DNA from: Actinomadura rifamycini DSM 43936 | GTDB taxonomy: Bacteria; Actinomycetota; Actinomycetes; Streptosporangiales; Streptosporangiaceae | Length of the DNA stretch: 64,000 nt | Reading direction: 5' to 3' | Assembly (NCBI RefSeq): GCF_000425065.1 | Contig: NZ_AULB01000018.1 | Span: 62,001 to 126,000, forward strand | Part shown: positions 26,850 through 35,268 of the stretch, in pieces | Layout of the letters: every line of letters begins with the position of its first letter | How positions within the stretch are numbered: the stretch's first letter is position 1 | The notes under the pieces: generated by a model | Told to the model about the DNA's origin: nothing | The model's database searches: none | Seen by the model: the letters and a program-made list of their open reading frames with translations, nothing else | Position numbers and translations under genes: made by a program

Positions 26850-27332
26850 ATGCGGATGAGCGAGGGAGTCGAGTGGGCGGCGCACTGCTGCCTCCTGCTC
26901 GACTGGCTCGGCGAGGACGGCCCGGTGCCGACCGCGCGGATCGCCGCGGGCTACGACCTGCCCCGCCCGTACCTGAACAAGCAGCTCCAGGCCCTCGTCC
27001 GGGCCGGCATCGCCACCTCGACGCCGGGCGCGCGCGGCGGATTCCGGCTCGCGCGCCCGCTGTCGGAGATCACGATGATGGACGTCGTCGCCGCGATCGA
27101 GGGCACGGAACCGGCGTTCCAGTGCACCGAGATCCGGCGGCGCGGCGTCGGCTCCGAGGCGCCCGAGTCGCTCTTCCGCGGGCCCTGCGCCGTCAACACC
27201 GCCATGCAGAAGGCCGAGCTGGCCTGGCGCAAGGCGCTGGCGGAGCAGACCCTCGCCGACGTCGGCGCGGCGGCGACGCGCGGCAACCCGGACCTCCCGG
27301 GCCACGTCCGCGCCTGGTACGCCCGCACCTGA
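26850..27332 (+). CDS. Rrf2 family transcriptional regulator
   Basis: A 160-residue winged-helix regulator. The N-terminus (EWAAHCCLLLDWL), recognition helix region (LPRPYLNKQLQALVRAGI) and wing (STPGARGGFRLARPLSEITMMDVVAAIEG) are diagnostic of Rrf2. Cys92 (FQCTEIR) and Cys113 (RGPCAVN) lie where Rrf2 proteins carry cluster ligands or redox thiols, but the usual three-Cys pattern is not complete. It precedes an AhpD-like thiol protein by 83 bp, and both have a similar upstream element, so it probably senses redox or electrophile stress and controls that gene. Confidence 0.9.
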   Translation: MRMSEGVEWAAHCCLLLDWLGEDGPVPTARIAAGYDLPRPYLNKQLQALVRAGIATSTPGARGGFRLARPLSEITMMDVVAAIEGTEPAFQCTEIRRRGVGSEAPESLFRGPCAVNTAMQKAELAWRKALAEQTLADVGAAATRGNPDLPGHVRAWYART

Positions 27333-27415
27333 CCCCCCGTCCGTTCCTCGATCGCACCCGACCCAACCCGACTCCGGCCACAACCTGGATATTCCCCATC
27401 TTGAAAGGGACAAAA

Positions 27416-27874
27416 ATGGAACCGCGGATGAGCAACATGCCCGCCATCGCCGCCGGCGGCTTCAAGGCCATGCTGAACCTGGAAGGATTCGTCGCGCGGA
27501 GCCGCGTCCCCGCCGCCACCCTCGAACTGGTCCGGATCCGGGTCAGCCAGATCAACGGGTGCGGCTTCTGCGTCGACATGCACGCCCGCGACGCCAAGAA
27601 GGCCGGCGAGACGGACGAGCGGCTCTGGTCGGTCGCCGCCTGGCGCGAGGCGCCGTACTTCACCGACGAGGAGCGCGCCGCGCTCGCGCTCGCCGAGGCC
27701 GCCACCCGCATCGCCGACAACCCGGCGGGCGTCCCCGACGACGTGTGGGACGACGCCGCCGACGCCTACGACGAGGAGAGCCTCGCCGCCCTCCTCTTCG
27801 CCATCGCGGCGATCAACGCATGGAACCGCCTCAACGTCACCACCCGGCAGGTCGCGGGCACCCCCATCGGCTGA
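27416..27874 (+). CDS. AhpD-like carboxymuconolactone decarboxylase family protein
   Basis: A 152-residue protein of the CMD/AhpD family. The redox motif is Cys49-Gly-Phe-Cys52 in NGCGFCVDMHARDAKKAG, with His56 nearby, as in alkylhydroperoxidase-type members. The remaining helices (YFTDEERAALALAEAATRI, INAWNRLNVTTRQ) are standard. I chose the ATG at 27416, which has GAAAGGGA upstream. It probably reduces peroxides or acts as a thiol relay, controlled by the neighbouring Rrf2 protein. Confidence 0.9.
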   Translation: MEPRMSNMPAIAAGGFKAMLNLEGFVARSRVPAATLELVRIRVSQINGCGFCVDMHARDAKKAGETDERLWSVAAWREAPYFTDEERAALALAEAATRIADNPAGVPDDVWDDAADAYDEESLAALLFAIAAINAWNRLNVTTRQVAGTPIG

Positions 27875-27913
27875 CCCGGCCGCCGTCCGGGGCACGACCG
27901 GTCACCTGACGGA

Positions 27914-28273
27914 TGCCCGGCCGCGGCCCGCCTGCGGCGGCGGCTCGGCGAGCGCTTCCTCGCGGTCGGGCTGACCTTCGACCGCGGCGCGGTGCACGGC
28001 GGCGTGCGCGTCCCGTCCCCGCCCGCCGCGTACGGCGACGCGGTGCTCGGCACCGCCGGCCCGCCGCACTACCTGCTCGACCTGCGCGGCGCCCGGACCC
28101 GGACGGACGCGGTCGGCGCGTGGCTCGGCACGCCCGCGCCCGTCCGGGTGATCGGCCCCGGCTACCGGCCCGGCGACGACCCCGACCACCACGTGCGGGG
28201 CGGCGCGCCCGGCACGCTGTTCGACGTCGTCGTCCACAGCCGGGAGGTCACGCCCGCCCGGCCGCTCCCCTAA
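27914..28273 (+). pseudogene. 3' remnant of an erythromycin-esterase family gene
   Basis: The frame reads RLRRRLGERFLAVGLTFDRG, then a Pro-rich loop, HYLLDLRGA, VGAWLGTPAPVRVIGPGY and FDVVVHSREVTPA. These are the C-terminal blocks of erythromycin-esterase/succinoglycan-biosynthesis type proteins, which are about 400 residues long. Only about 115 residues remain. Upstream there is merely the 39-bp spacer after the AhpD-like gene and no start with a ribosome-binding site; an ATG-like internal GTG at 27992 would make a 93-residue fragment. The stop overlaps the LuxR-family gene end by 4 bp. Confidence 0.65.
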
Positions 28274-30933
28274 CCCAGCGGCAGCCGGGCCAGCTCGCCG
28301 CGCGACGCCACCCCGAGCTTCGGGTACGCCTTGTACAGGTGGTAGCCGACGGTGCGGGGGCTGAGGAAGAGCTGCGCGCCGATCTCCCGGTTGCTCATCC
28401 CCGTCGCCGCCATCCGGACGACCTGGAGTTCCTGCGGCGTGAGCCGCGCGGCCAGATCGTCCGGGGCGGGGCCGGCGGCGAGGCTCTCCCCGGCGGCCCG
28501 CAGCTCCGTGCGGGCCCGCTCCGCCCACGGCGCGGCGCCGAGCCGCTCGAACCGCTCCAGCGCCGCGTGCAGCACCGCCCGCGCGTCGTTCCGCCGCCGG
28601 GCCCGGCGCAGCCACTCCCCGTACAGCAGCTCGGTGCGGGCGCGCTCGAACGGGATCTTGCTGTCGCGATGCAGGTCCAGCGCGCGCGTGTACGTCTCCT
28701 CTGCCCGCTCGTCCGGTCCGAGGAGGGCTTCGCAGCGGAGCGCGACCGCCTCGGCCCACGGCTGCCGCACCTGCGCCGCCCACTCCGCGTACCAGGCCGC
28801 CGCGTCCCGGCCGTCGTCCGGGCGCCCGGACCGCACCGCCGCCTCCACCAGGTCGGGCAGGCTCGCGATCGACCCCTGCCGGTGCGGGCCCGCGACCACG
28901 TCCGCCAGCCGCCGCAGCGCCTCCTCGTGCCGCCCGAGCCCGAGGTCCAGCAGGCTGCGCGCCGCCGCCGCGTGGACGTCGCTCGGCGGGACGCCCCGCG
29001 CGAGGGCCTCCGCGGTCAGTTCGGCGCACCGCGCCTCGTCGCCCTCGATCGCCGCGAGCTGCGCCAGGACCGTCTCCAGGTAGACGCGGATGCGGTGCCG
29101 CCCGGTGTCCTCGGCGATCCGCAGGCCCTCCGTCGCGGCCGTCAGCGCCTCCCGGTGCCGCCCCAGGAACACCAGCGTCCGGGACCGCAGCATCAGCACG
29201 GCCGGCAGCAGCCCGATCGCGCCCTCGTCGCGGAACCGCCGCTCCAGCAGCGCCGCGTGCTCCTCGGCGCCCGCCACGTCCCCGATCAGCAGGTGCCACA
29301 TCCCGGCGCGCACCCGGTCGCGGGCGCCGAAGCAGTGCGTCATCCCGTCGATCAGCTCGCGCAGCGCCGCCACGCCGTCCGCGCTCCCCGACTCCCCCAA
29401 CGGGTTCTGGCCGGGGAACACGCGGGCGAGGGCCGCCAGGTGGTGCCCGTTCGGCAGTCCCGCACCGCGCTCCGCGATGCCCTGCACCGCCGCGAAGTCG
29501 CCCGCGTTCGCCGCGGCCGACGCCGCCTGGAAGAACAGGTACCCGGCCGTCATCGGGTCGGTGTCCGCCACGTCCGCCGCGGTGTCGGCGAACAGCCGGT
29601 ACGCCTCCTTCGTCCGGTCCTGCTCGTCGGCGAGCGTCGCCCGGATCAGCGTCAGCGACGCCCGCGCCACCGGGTCCGCCAGATCGGGCTCCGCCCGCGC
29701 CGCGAGCTCCACCGCCCGCTCCGCCAGTCCCGCGTCCGCCGCGGCCCGCGCCGCCGCCGCCAGCCGCCGCCCCCGCTCCGCCCGGTCGGGGCTGAGGTCC
29801 GCGGCGGTCTCGTACATCGCCGCCACCGACGCGAACCCGCCCGCGCTCCGCTCCGTCTCCGCCGCGTCCTCCAGGACCCGCGCGACCTCCTCGTCGGGTC
29901 CCGTCACCGAACGCGCCAGGTGGAACGCCCGGTGGCAGCCGTCGGCCCGCTCCCCGTACGCCGCGGCGAGCGCCCGGTGCGCCTCCAGCCTGCGCCGCAG
30001 CGGCTCGTCCCCGTACGCCGCCGACCGGATCAGCGGATGCCGCACCTCGATCCGCCCCTCCGCGGTGGTGCGCAGCAGCCCGGCGCGCTCCGCCGGTTCG
30101 AGGTCCGCGACGGACGCGCCGAGCCGCGCCGCCGCGTCCGCCACGACCCCGACGTCCCCGAGGTCGTCCGCCGCGACCAGCAGCACGAACAGCCGCGACG
30201 GCTCCGGCAGCGCCGCGAGCTGCACACCGAACGACCGCCGGATCCGCTCGTACGCGGACGAACCGCCCGCCGTCCCGGGGAACTCCAGCAGCGCGAGCGG
30301 GTTGCCCATCGCCTCCGTGAGGACCTCGTGGTGGACGTGCCGCGGCAGTTCGGGCGCGCGGGCCGCCAGCAGCCGCGCCGCCGCGTCCGCGCCGAGCCCG
30401 GCCAGCCGCAGCTCCGGCAGCCCCGCCGCCCGGAAGTCCCCCGGCTCCCGCGCCGCCAGCAGCACCGCGATCCGCTCCGCCCCGAGCCGCCGCCCCGCGA
30501 ACAGCAGCGCCTCCGCCGACGGCCCGTCCAGCCACTGCGCGTCGTCCACCAGCACCACCAGCGGGCGCTCCTCCGCCAGGTCGGCCAGCAGCGTCAGCAC
30601 CGCCAGGCCCACCAGGAACCGGTCGCCGCCCTCGCCGCCCATCCCGAGCGCCGCGCGCAGCGCCCGCGCCTGCGGGTCCGGCAGCGCGCCGAGGCCGTCC
30701 AGGTGCCGGCCGAGCATCATGTGCAGGCCCGCGTACGGCATCCCGCTCTCGTACTCGACGCCCGTCGCCCGCAGCACCCGCGCGTCCGCCGCCCGCTCCG
30801 CCGCGTACTCCAGCAGCGCGGTCTTGCCGATGCCCGCCTCGCCCCGCAGGACGAGCACCCCGCTGCGCCCGTCCCGGGCCCCGCTGAGCAGCCGGTCGAT
30901 CACGGCCTGTTCGTCTTCTCGCCCGTACAGCAC
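28270..30933 (-). CDS. LuxR-family regulator with AAA ATPase domain (LAL type)
   Basis: An 887-residue regulator of the large ATP-binding LuxR family. It starts with YGREDEQAVIDRLL, has Walker A GEAGIGKT at 31-38 and Walker B LVVLVDDAQWLDG, then a long helical TPR-like region. The last 60 residues are a LuxR helix-turn-helix (LTPQELQVVRMAATGMSNREIGAQLFLSPRTVGYHLYKAYPKLGVASR). I chose the GTG at 30933; the 41 upstream residues are the translated tandem repeat. Such regulators often control secondary metabolism or sugar use, but no target is adjacent. The convergent neighbour is the esterase remnant. Confidence 0.9.
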   Translation of the reverse strand: MLYGREDEQAVIDRLLSGARDGRSGVLVLRGEAGIGKTALLEYAAERAADARVLRATGVEYESGMPYAGLHMMLGRHLDGLGALPDPQARALRAALGMGGEGGDRFLVGLAVLTLLADLAEERPLVVLVDDAQWLDGPSAEALLFAGRRLGAERIAVLLAAREPGDFRAAGLPELRLAGLGADAAARLLAARAPELPRHVHHEVLTEAMGNPLALLEFPGTAGGSSAYERIRRSFGVQLAALPEPSRLFVLLVAADDLGDVGVVADAAARLGASVADLEPAERAGLLRTTAEGRIEVRHPLIRSAAYGDEPLRRRLEAHRALAAAYGERADGCHRAFHLARSVTGPDEEVARVLEDAAETERSAGGFASVAAMYETAADLSPDRAERGRRLAAAARAAADAGLAERAVELAARAEPDLADPVARASLTLIRATLADEQDRTKEAYRLFADTAADVADTDPMTAGYLFFQAASAAANAGDFAAVQGIAERGAGLPNGHHLAALARVFPGQNPLGESGSADGVAALRELIDGMTHCFGARDRVRAGMWHLLIGDVAGAEEHAALLERRFRDEGAIGLLPAVLMLRSRTLVFLGRHREALTAATEGLRIAEDTGRHRIRVYLETVLAQLAAIEGDEARCAELTAEALARGVPPSDVHAAAARSLLDLGLGRHEEALRRLADVVAGPHRQGSIASLPDLVEAAVRSGRPDDGRDAAAWYAEWAAQVRQPWAEAVALRCEALLGPDERAEETYTRALDLHRDSKIPFERARTELLYGEWLRRARRRNDARAVLHAALERFERLGAAPWAERARTELRAAGESLAAGPAPDDLAARLTPQELQVVRMAATGMSNREIGAQLFLSPRTVGYHLYKAYPKLGVASRGELARLPLG

Positions 30934-30970
30934 GATCGCCAGGCTAAGCGCTCGGGGCCGCGCCCGGTCG

Positions 30971-31032
30971 GCCCGGCGGGCGCGCAGGCCCGGCGGGCGC
31001 GCAGGCCCGGCGGGCGCGCAGGCCCGGCGGGC
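30971..31032. repeat. 17-bp tandem repeat, 3.6 copies
   Basis: The unit GCCCGGCGGGCGCGCAG occurs three times exactly (30971-30987, 30988-31004, 31005-31021), followed by a partial fourth copy. It lies between the LuxR-family start (30933) and the small acidic gene (31074), in the upstream region of the former. Confidence 0.85.
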
Positions 31033-31073
31033 TCGTCCGAATCGAACGCCGCCCACCGGGTAGCGGACCCACC

Positions 31074-31250
31074 ATGGACCAGGAGAAGCGCGACCAGGAC
31101 AAGCCGCTCGCCGACCGGCGCGACGACCCCGGCGAGCCCGAACCCGACTTCGCGGAGGAGCACACGCCCGGCCCCACCGACCCGCCCAACGCCGAGGCCG
31201 AGACGCCCGGCGGCGAGGACGAGGGCTACACGCCGCAGACCCGCATCTAG
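31074..31250 (+). CDS. small acidic hypothetical protein (58 aa)
   Basis: An ATG at 31074 opens a 58-residue frame beginning MDQEKRDQDKPLADRRDD and ending YTPQTRI. It is rich in Asp, Glu and Pro, with no hydrophobic stretch, so it is probably disordered. Codons end mostly in G or C. There is no good ribosome-binding site, so translation may be weak or leaderless. No family is recognised. Confidence 0.45.
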   Translation: MDQEKRDQDKPLADRRDDPGEPEPDFAEEHTPGPTDPPNAEAETPGGEDEGYTPQTRI

Positions 31251-31280
31251 ACCGCGTTCACAGGGTCGAAAGGCCCGCTG

Positions 31281-32027
31281 TCACGGGTGCTCCGCCGGGC
31301 CGTTCAGTTCGGCGAGCCGCAGATGGGCCTGTTTGAGCAGTTTCCGCACGCTCAGGGTCTTGCGTGTGCGTGCCTCGTGCGCGAATCGCCGATAGCAGTC
31401 GGCCGCTCGCTCGGCGCGGCCCGCGGCCTCGTGGCATGCCGCCTCCCAGAAGTGCGCGGTGACCGCGCTCGGGTCGAGGCGTGCGGCCTTGCGCGCCGCG
31501 GCGACCCCGCGCGCCAGGTCGCCCGAGCCGAGTCTCCTGCCGTGCTCGGCCATCGCGGCGGCGAACTCCACCAGTGCGTCGACGTCGTCGGGGCGCTCTC
31601 GGACGCCGTCCGCCGCGCGAGCGAGCCGCCGCCCGATCGCGCGGGCCGTCCGCCGTTCCCGCCTGCAGTCAGGGCACCGCGCGGGCGGCTTCCCCGCCAC
31701 GGACAGCTGCAGGACCTCGTACCAGTGCCGCTGCTGTTCCGCGGGCCAACCGAACGTCGTGCCGCAATTCCGGCAGCGGAGTTCTTGGTCCACATAGAAG
31801 TACTTGGGCGGCCGGCAATGCGGGCAGAACTTCACCTGCCGTGACGGGTCACCGCGTATCGCGCCGGGAGGCAGGTCGGGCCGGAATGCCGGATCGTAGC
31901 CGATCGGCGAGCGCCGATAGGGAATCGGCCCGTAGAGCGGATGCTCCTCCCACTGGACGCCGCCGTCGCGCCCACCAGCGGCATCGCCTTGGCGACCGGT
32001 GCCGTGCCTCCTCGACCCTCGCGCCAT
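31281..32027 (-). CDS. zinc-ribbon protein with TPR-like C-terminus
   Basis: A 248-residue protein. Three CxxC pairs form two zinc-ribbon knuckles: CPHC, CRNC and CPDC, between residues about 67 and 120. YFYVDQELRCRNCGTTF and the following WYEVLQL block match a probable zinc-ribbon family seen in several phyla. The C-terminal third (about 145-245) is helical, with Ala/Leu spacing like tetratricopeptide repeats (ARLDPSAVTAHFWEAACHE). It may bind nucleic acid or protein partners. Function unknown. About 200 bp upstream separate it from the alpha/beta hydrolase and hold no gene. Confidence 0.8.
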   Translation of the reverse strand: MARGSRRHGTGRQGDAAGGRDGGVQWEEHPLYGPIPYRRSPIGYDPAFRPDLPPGAIRGDPSRQVKFCPHCRPPKYFYVDQELRCRNCGTTFGWPAEQQRHWYEVLQLSVAGKPPARCPDCRRERRTARAIGRRLARAADGVRERPDDVDALVEFAAAMAEHGRRLGSGDLARGVAAARKAARLDPSAVTAHFWEAACHEAAGRAERAADCYRRFAHEARTRKTLSVRKLLKQAHLRLAELNGPAEHP

Positions 32028-32224
32028 GTGATGGCCCTACCGCAATTCACCCGAATGCGAAATTTGACGCCAAGACGGTAGCACGGCCTTCGAAGAGACG
32101 ATCATTTTCTGCGGTCGCTCCGCGGCCGTCCGGTCCGGGATCCGCGTGGCGGGCCGCCAGCCGTTAGGCTGATCATGAGCGGCCGTCCCCCCGTTCCGGC
32201 CGCCGGTCCCGGAGGTGACGGCCC

Positions 32225-33061
32225 ATGGTCAGCGAGCATGCCCGGACGCGCGACGGCCGGGAGCTCCACCTCGAACGGCACGGCGCGGGCACGCCCGTCG
32301 TCGTGTTCGAGTCCGGCGCGGGCGCGTCCCGCAACATGTGGGGCACGGTCGTCCCCGCGATCTCCGGCCGGACCACCGCCGTCGTGTACGACCGCAGCGG
32401 CCTCGGCCGCAGCCCCGCCGACCCCGAGCCCCGCCCCCTCGCGCGCCTCGCCGCCGACCTGCGGGACGTCCTCGACCACCTCGGCGACGGCCCGTTCATC
32501 CTCGTCGGCCACGACTGGGGCGGCCCGATCGTCCGGACCGTCGCCGCCGAGGACCCCGGCCGCGTCACCGGGATCCTCCTCGTCGACCAGGACGACGAGG
32601 ACAGCGACCACTACTTCATGCCGGGCACCAAGCGCCGGATGCGGCTCAGCGCGCTCACCGACCCGACCGCCGCGCGCCTCGGGCTGTTCCGGTTCGGCAT
32701 CGGCCGGCTCGCCGCCAAGCTCCCCGAACCGTCCGCGACCGCCCTCCGCGAGGAGGACGGCACCCTCGAAGCCACCCGCGTGCAGATGGCCGAACTCGCC
32801 TGCATGATCGACGACCTGCGGCGGCTCCGCGACGACCCGCCGAAGCTCCCGGACGTCCCGGTCACGCTGATCTCCGGCCGCCGCTCCGGCGGCCTCGGCG
32901 GCGGGAGCCGGGCCTCCCTCAACACCGCGCACCGCGCCCGCGCCGCGGCCCTCCCGCAGGGGCGCCACGTCGTCGCGGAGAAGTCCGGCTACCTCGTCCC
33001 GTTCACCGAGCCGGGCCTGCTCGTCCGCGAGATCTTCCGCATCCTGGACGTCACGCGCTGA
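32225..33061 (+). CDS. alpha/beta hydrolase with Asp nucleophile (dehalogenase/epoxide-hydrolase type)
   Basis: A 278-residue soluble hydrolase. VFESGAGASRNMWG is the oxyanion-hole region, YDRSGLGRS the second strand motif, and the nucleophile elbow is GHDWGG, with Asp instead of Ser as in haloalkane dehalogenases and epoxide hydrolases. No clear His-containing C-terminal motif stands out; His in GRHVVAEKSGYLV is a likely candidate. The start is ATG at 32225, with GGAGGTGAC before it. It is followed by a perfect terminator palindrome. Substrate unknown. Confidence 0.85.
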   Translation: MVSEHARTRDGRELHLERHGAGTPVVVFESGAGASRNMWGTVVPAISGRTTAVVYDRSGLGRSPADPEPRPLARLAADLRDVLDHLGDGPFILVGHDWGGPIVRTVAAEDPGRVTGILLVDQDDEDSDHYFMPGTKRRMRLSALTDPTAARLGLFRFGIGRLAAKLPEPSATALREEDGTLEATRVQMAELACMIDDLRRLRDDPPKLPDVPVTLISGRRSGGLGGGSRASLNTAHRARAAALPQGRHVVAEKSGYLVPFTEPGLLVREIFRILDVTR

Positions 33062-33090
33062 CGCGCCGGGGCCCGCGGGCCCCGGCGCGT
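33061..33090. terminator. perfect 30-bp palindromic terminator
   Basis: ACGCGCCGGGGCCC and its exact complement surround a central GC, giving a 30-bp perfect palindrome directly after the hydrolase stop and just before the end of the convergent small gene (33097). It can terminate both directions. Confidence 0.75.
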
Positions 33091-33096
33091 GCGGCG

Positions 33097-33288
33097 TCAG
33101 TCGGGGTGCGGCGGCCGCTGGTCCGGCGGCGTCCCGCCGCCCTCGCCGCCGCCCTTGCTCCCCTTGTCCGTGCCGTGCGCGTGGCCCTTCCCCCGGGTCG
33201 TCTTCGGGTCCGTGGCCTCCGGCGCCGGCTCGTTCGTCACGGAGGTCCGCTCGGTGCGGCGCATCTCCGGTTGCTGCGGGTTCGGCAT
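33097..33288 (-). CDS. small hydrophilic hypothetical protein (63 aa)
   Basis: A 63-residue protein starting MPNPQQPEMRRTERTSVTNE. It is rich in Pro, Gly, Lys and Thr with a Gly-rich run near the end and no hydrophobic part, so it is probably disordered. A GGGGGA ribosome-binding site precedes the ATG. It follows the DUF3140 gene by 9 bp on the same strand and may be co-transcribed with it. Function unknown. Confidence 0.6.
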   Translation of the reverse strand: MPNPQQPEMRRTERTSVTNEPAPEATDPKTTRGKGHAHGTDKGSKGGGEGGGTPPDQRPPHPD

Positions 33289-33297
33289 GTCATCCCC

Positions 33298-33657
33298 CTA
33301 TGCGCTGGACGGCTCGGGACGCAGCGGGTCGTGCCCCACGCTCATCAGCTCGTGCCGCCACCGCTCGTCCCCCGCCTCGTCGGGCGGCGGGTGGTCCAGG
33401 TGCTCCTCCACGTAGTCGACGACCTCCTGCATCACCTCGGCGTCCCCGTCGGTCAGGTCCACCTTCCGCTTCCGCAGGATGTCCACGACCCGGGCGCCGA
33501 GCTCCGACACCCCGGGCCCCTCGCCCGCCTCGGGGAAGGCGTCCTCCCCCGACGCGTCCGTGAGCAGCCAGGTGCGCAGCTCGTCCGAGGTCATGTTGAC
33601 GAGCCGGTGAAAGTCCTCCCAGGCGATCTCCGCCTCGGCCGATATCCGTTCGCTCAT
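33298..33657 (-). CDS. DUF3140 domain protein
   Basis: A 119-residue acidic protein. IAWEDFHRLVNMTSDELRTWLLTDAS and VDILRKRKVDLTDGDAEVMQEVVDYVEEHL are the family blocks of DUF3140, which resembles DNA-associated proteins in fungi and bacteria but has no proven function. I chose the ATG at 33657 because of the strong GGGAGGT six bases upstream; the longer frame is not coding. It ends 9 bp before the next small gene, so both form a small operon. Confidence 0.85.
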   Translation of the reverse strand: MSERISAEAEIAWEDFHRLVNMTSDELRTWLLTDASGEDAFPEAGEGPGVSELGARVVDILRKRKVDLTDGDAEVMQEVVDYVEEHLDHPPPDEAGDERWRHELMSVGHDPLRPEPSSA

Positions 33658-33712
33658 CGGCACCTCCCGTGGACGGTCAAGTCTCCGCCCTACCCGCCCC
33701 ACCCCGTCCCAT

Positions 33713-34771
33713 TCACCGTGACTCGTCCATCTCGTCCGGGTTCGGGAAGAACCAGCCGACGACCTCGGTCGCATCGGGATCCAGCGTGACCATGACGCGG
33801 CCGTCGTGGGTGAAGGCCGCGAGGAGGAGGGGCGCGTCGTCCATGTACCGCTCCCACAGGACGCGGCCCTCGGCGTCCACCACCGCGGCGCGGTCGTCGT
33901 CGGCGGCCAGCACGCGCAGCCCGCGCGCGGACCAGGCCACGGCCAGGCACGTCCCCGTGATCGGGATGCCGCGCGAGGCCCCGGTCGCCGTCCGGATCAC
34001 CTCCGCCGCGCCGTCGCCGCCGACCGCGACCGCGCCGCCGTCGTCGTCGGAGAAGGCGAGCAGCCGGGCGCCCGGCACCCCGCTGCGGTGCTCGGCCACG
34101 ACCTCGCCCGAGGACACGTCCCTGATCACGACCCGGCCGTCCGCCCCGAGGTACGCCAGGCGCTCCCCCCGGTGGTCCAGGTCGGCGCCGCCCCGGACCC
34201 GGACGGTCTCCGCGAACACGACCGCGCCCGTCCCGGCCTCGGCCACGACGACGCGCGCGGGTACGGCCTCGTCCGGCTCGGGCTCCCACGGCCGCCCGCT
34301 CACCGCGACGACCCGGCGCCCGTCCCCGCTGAAGCGGACACCGGTGAACAGCGTGCCGTCGCCCCAGGCGGGGTCCGCCCCGGCGGACCAGGCCGCGGTC
34401 ATGCCGTCCGTCCGCCAGACGACCACCTTCAGGTCGGTCGAGGCCGCGACCGCGACCAGCGAGCCGTCCGGGGAGAACGCGATCTCGTGGCCGTCGCCGA
34501 TGAAGCGGCGCTCCTCCTCCAGGTCGCGCCAGTACCGCGTTCCGGTCTCGGTCTCGAAGAGGGTGAACCGGCCGCTCTCGGTGTTCCCCTGGGACGCCGT
34601 GGTCATCGCCACCCGCTCCAGGTCCGGGGACGCCGCGACGGCCACGATGCCCGAGGAGAAGTCCGGACGCTCGTCGGGTTCCTCCACCGGCCCCTCGTAG
34701 GAATCCGGATCCTCCGACCACTCGGGGTCCGCGTAGAGCGGTCGTCGGCGGTCCGACGCGTCGTCGGCCAT
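33713..34771 (-). CDS. WD40/beta-propeller-like repeat protein
   Basis: A 352-residue cytoplasmic protein (no signal peptide) with an acidic N-terminus. Repeats such as GIVAVAASPDLERVAM, EIAFSPDGSLVAVAAS, GVRFSGDGRRVVAVSG and AVAWSARGLRVLAADD recur about every 45 residues, as in WD40 or YVTN propellers of six to seven blades. A likely scaffold or sensor of unknown partner. The ATG at 34771 has GAGAGG upstream. It is divergent from the VOC gene at 34811. Confidence 0.75.
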   Translation of the reverse strand: MADDASDRRRPLYADPEWSEDPDSYEGPVEEPDERPDFSSGIVAVAASPDLERVAMTTASQGNTESGRFTLFETETGTRYWRDLEEERRFIGDGHEIAFSPDGSLVAVAASTDLKVVVWRTDGMTAAWSAGADPAWGDGTLFTGVRFSGDGRRVVAVSGRPWEPEPDEAVPARVVVAEAGTGAVVFAETVRVRGGADLDHRGERLAYLGADGRVVIRDVSSGEVVAEHRSGVPGARLLAFSDDDGGAVAVGGDGAAEVIRTATGASRGIPITGTCLAVAWSARGLRVLAADDDRAAVVDAEGRVLWERYMDDAPLLLAAFTHDGRVMVTLDPDATEVVGWFFPNPDEMDESR

Positions 34772-34810
34772 GATCCTCTCGGGTTCGCTGGGGCTTAGGC
34801 TCGGACCACC

Positions 34811-35209
34811 ATGTCGGATCTGCTCGGAATCAACCACCTGACGCTCCCCACGACCGACCTCGACCGGCTCGTCGCCTTCTACACGGGCCTGCTCGGCGCG
34901 ACGCTCGCCTTCGAGCGCGCCGCGACCGCCGGCGCCCCGCGGATCGCCGCCCTCGACGTCGGCGGCGCCGACCACCTGATGGCCGTCGAGACCGCCGACG
35001 CCCCCGACACCGGCCTCGACCCGCTCCAGGGCGCGGGCTGGGGCCTGCGCGTCCCCGACCACGCGCACCTCCGCGACCTGCGCGACCGCCTCCGCGCCGC
35101 CGGGCACCCGGTCGGCGAGATCGAGACCCTGCCCGCGCAGTGGACGATGACGGCCCGCGACCCCGACGGCCGCCCCGTCGACATCCGCGCCCACCGCCCC
35201 CGCCCCTGA
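34811..35209 (+). CDS. VOC/glyoxalase family protein
   Basis: A 132-residue protein of the vicinal-oxygen-chelate fold: INHLTLPTTDLDRLVAFYTGLLGATLAFE is the classic first beta-alpha-beta-beta-beta module, and MTARDPDGRPVDIR the end of the second. His9 and a late Asp/Glu are possible metal ligands. Members include glyoxalases, dioxygenases and antibiotic-binding proteins; the reaction here is unknown. No ribosome-binding site is obvious before the ATG. Confidence 0.85.
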   Translation: MSDLLGINHLTLPTTDLDRLVAFYTGLLGATLAFERAATAGAPRIAALDVGGADHLMAVETADAPDTGLDPLQGAGWGLRVPDHAHLRDLRDRLRAAGHPVGEIETLPAQWTMTARDPDGRPVDIRAHRPRP

Positions 35210-35268
35210 CCGCGCGCCGCGGGACGCCGAGCCGAACGGCCCGGAGTCGTTGAGACAGTAGGTGCAGT

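Noticed and set aside
30971..31032. Possible CRISPR-like repeat array
   Set aside because: The 17-bp units are directly adjacent without spacers, so it is a simple tandem repeat.
27913..31395. Long plus-strand open frame opposite the LuxR-family regulator
   Set aside because: The minus strand encodes a complete ATPase-LuxR protein with clear motifs; the plus frame is low-complexity Arg/Pro sequence.
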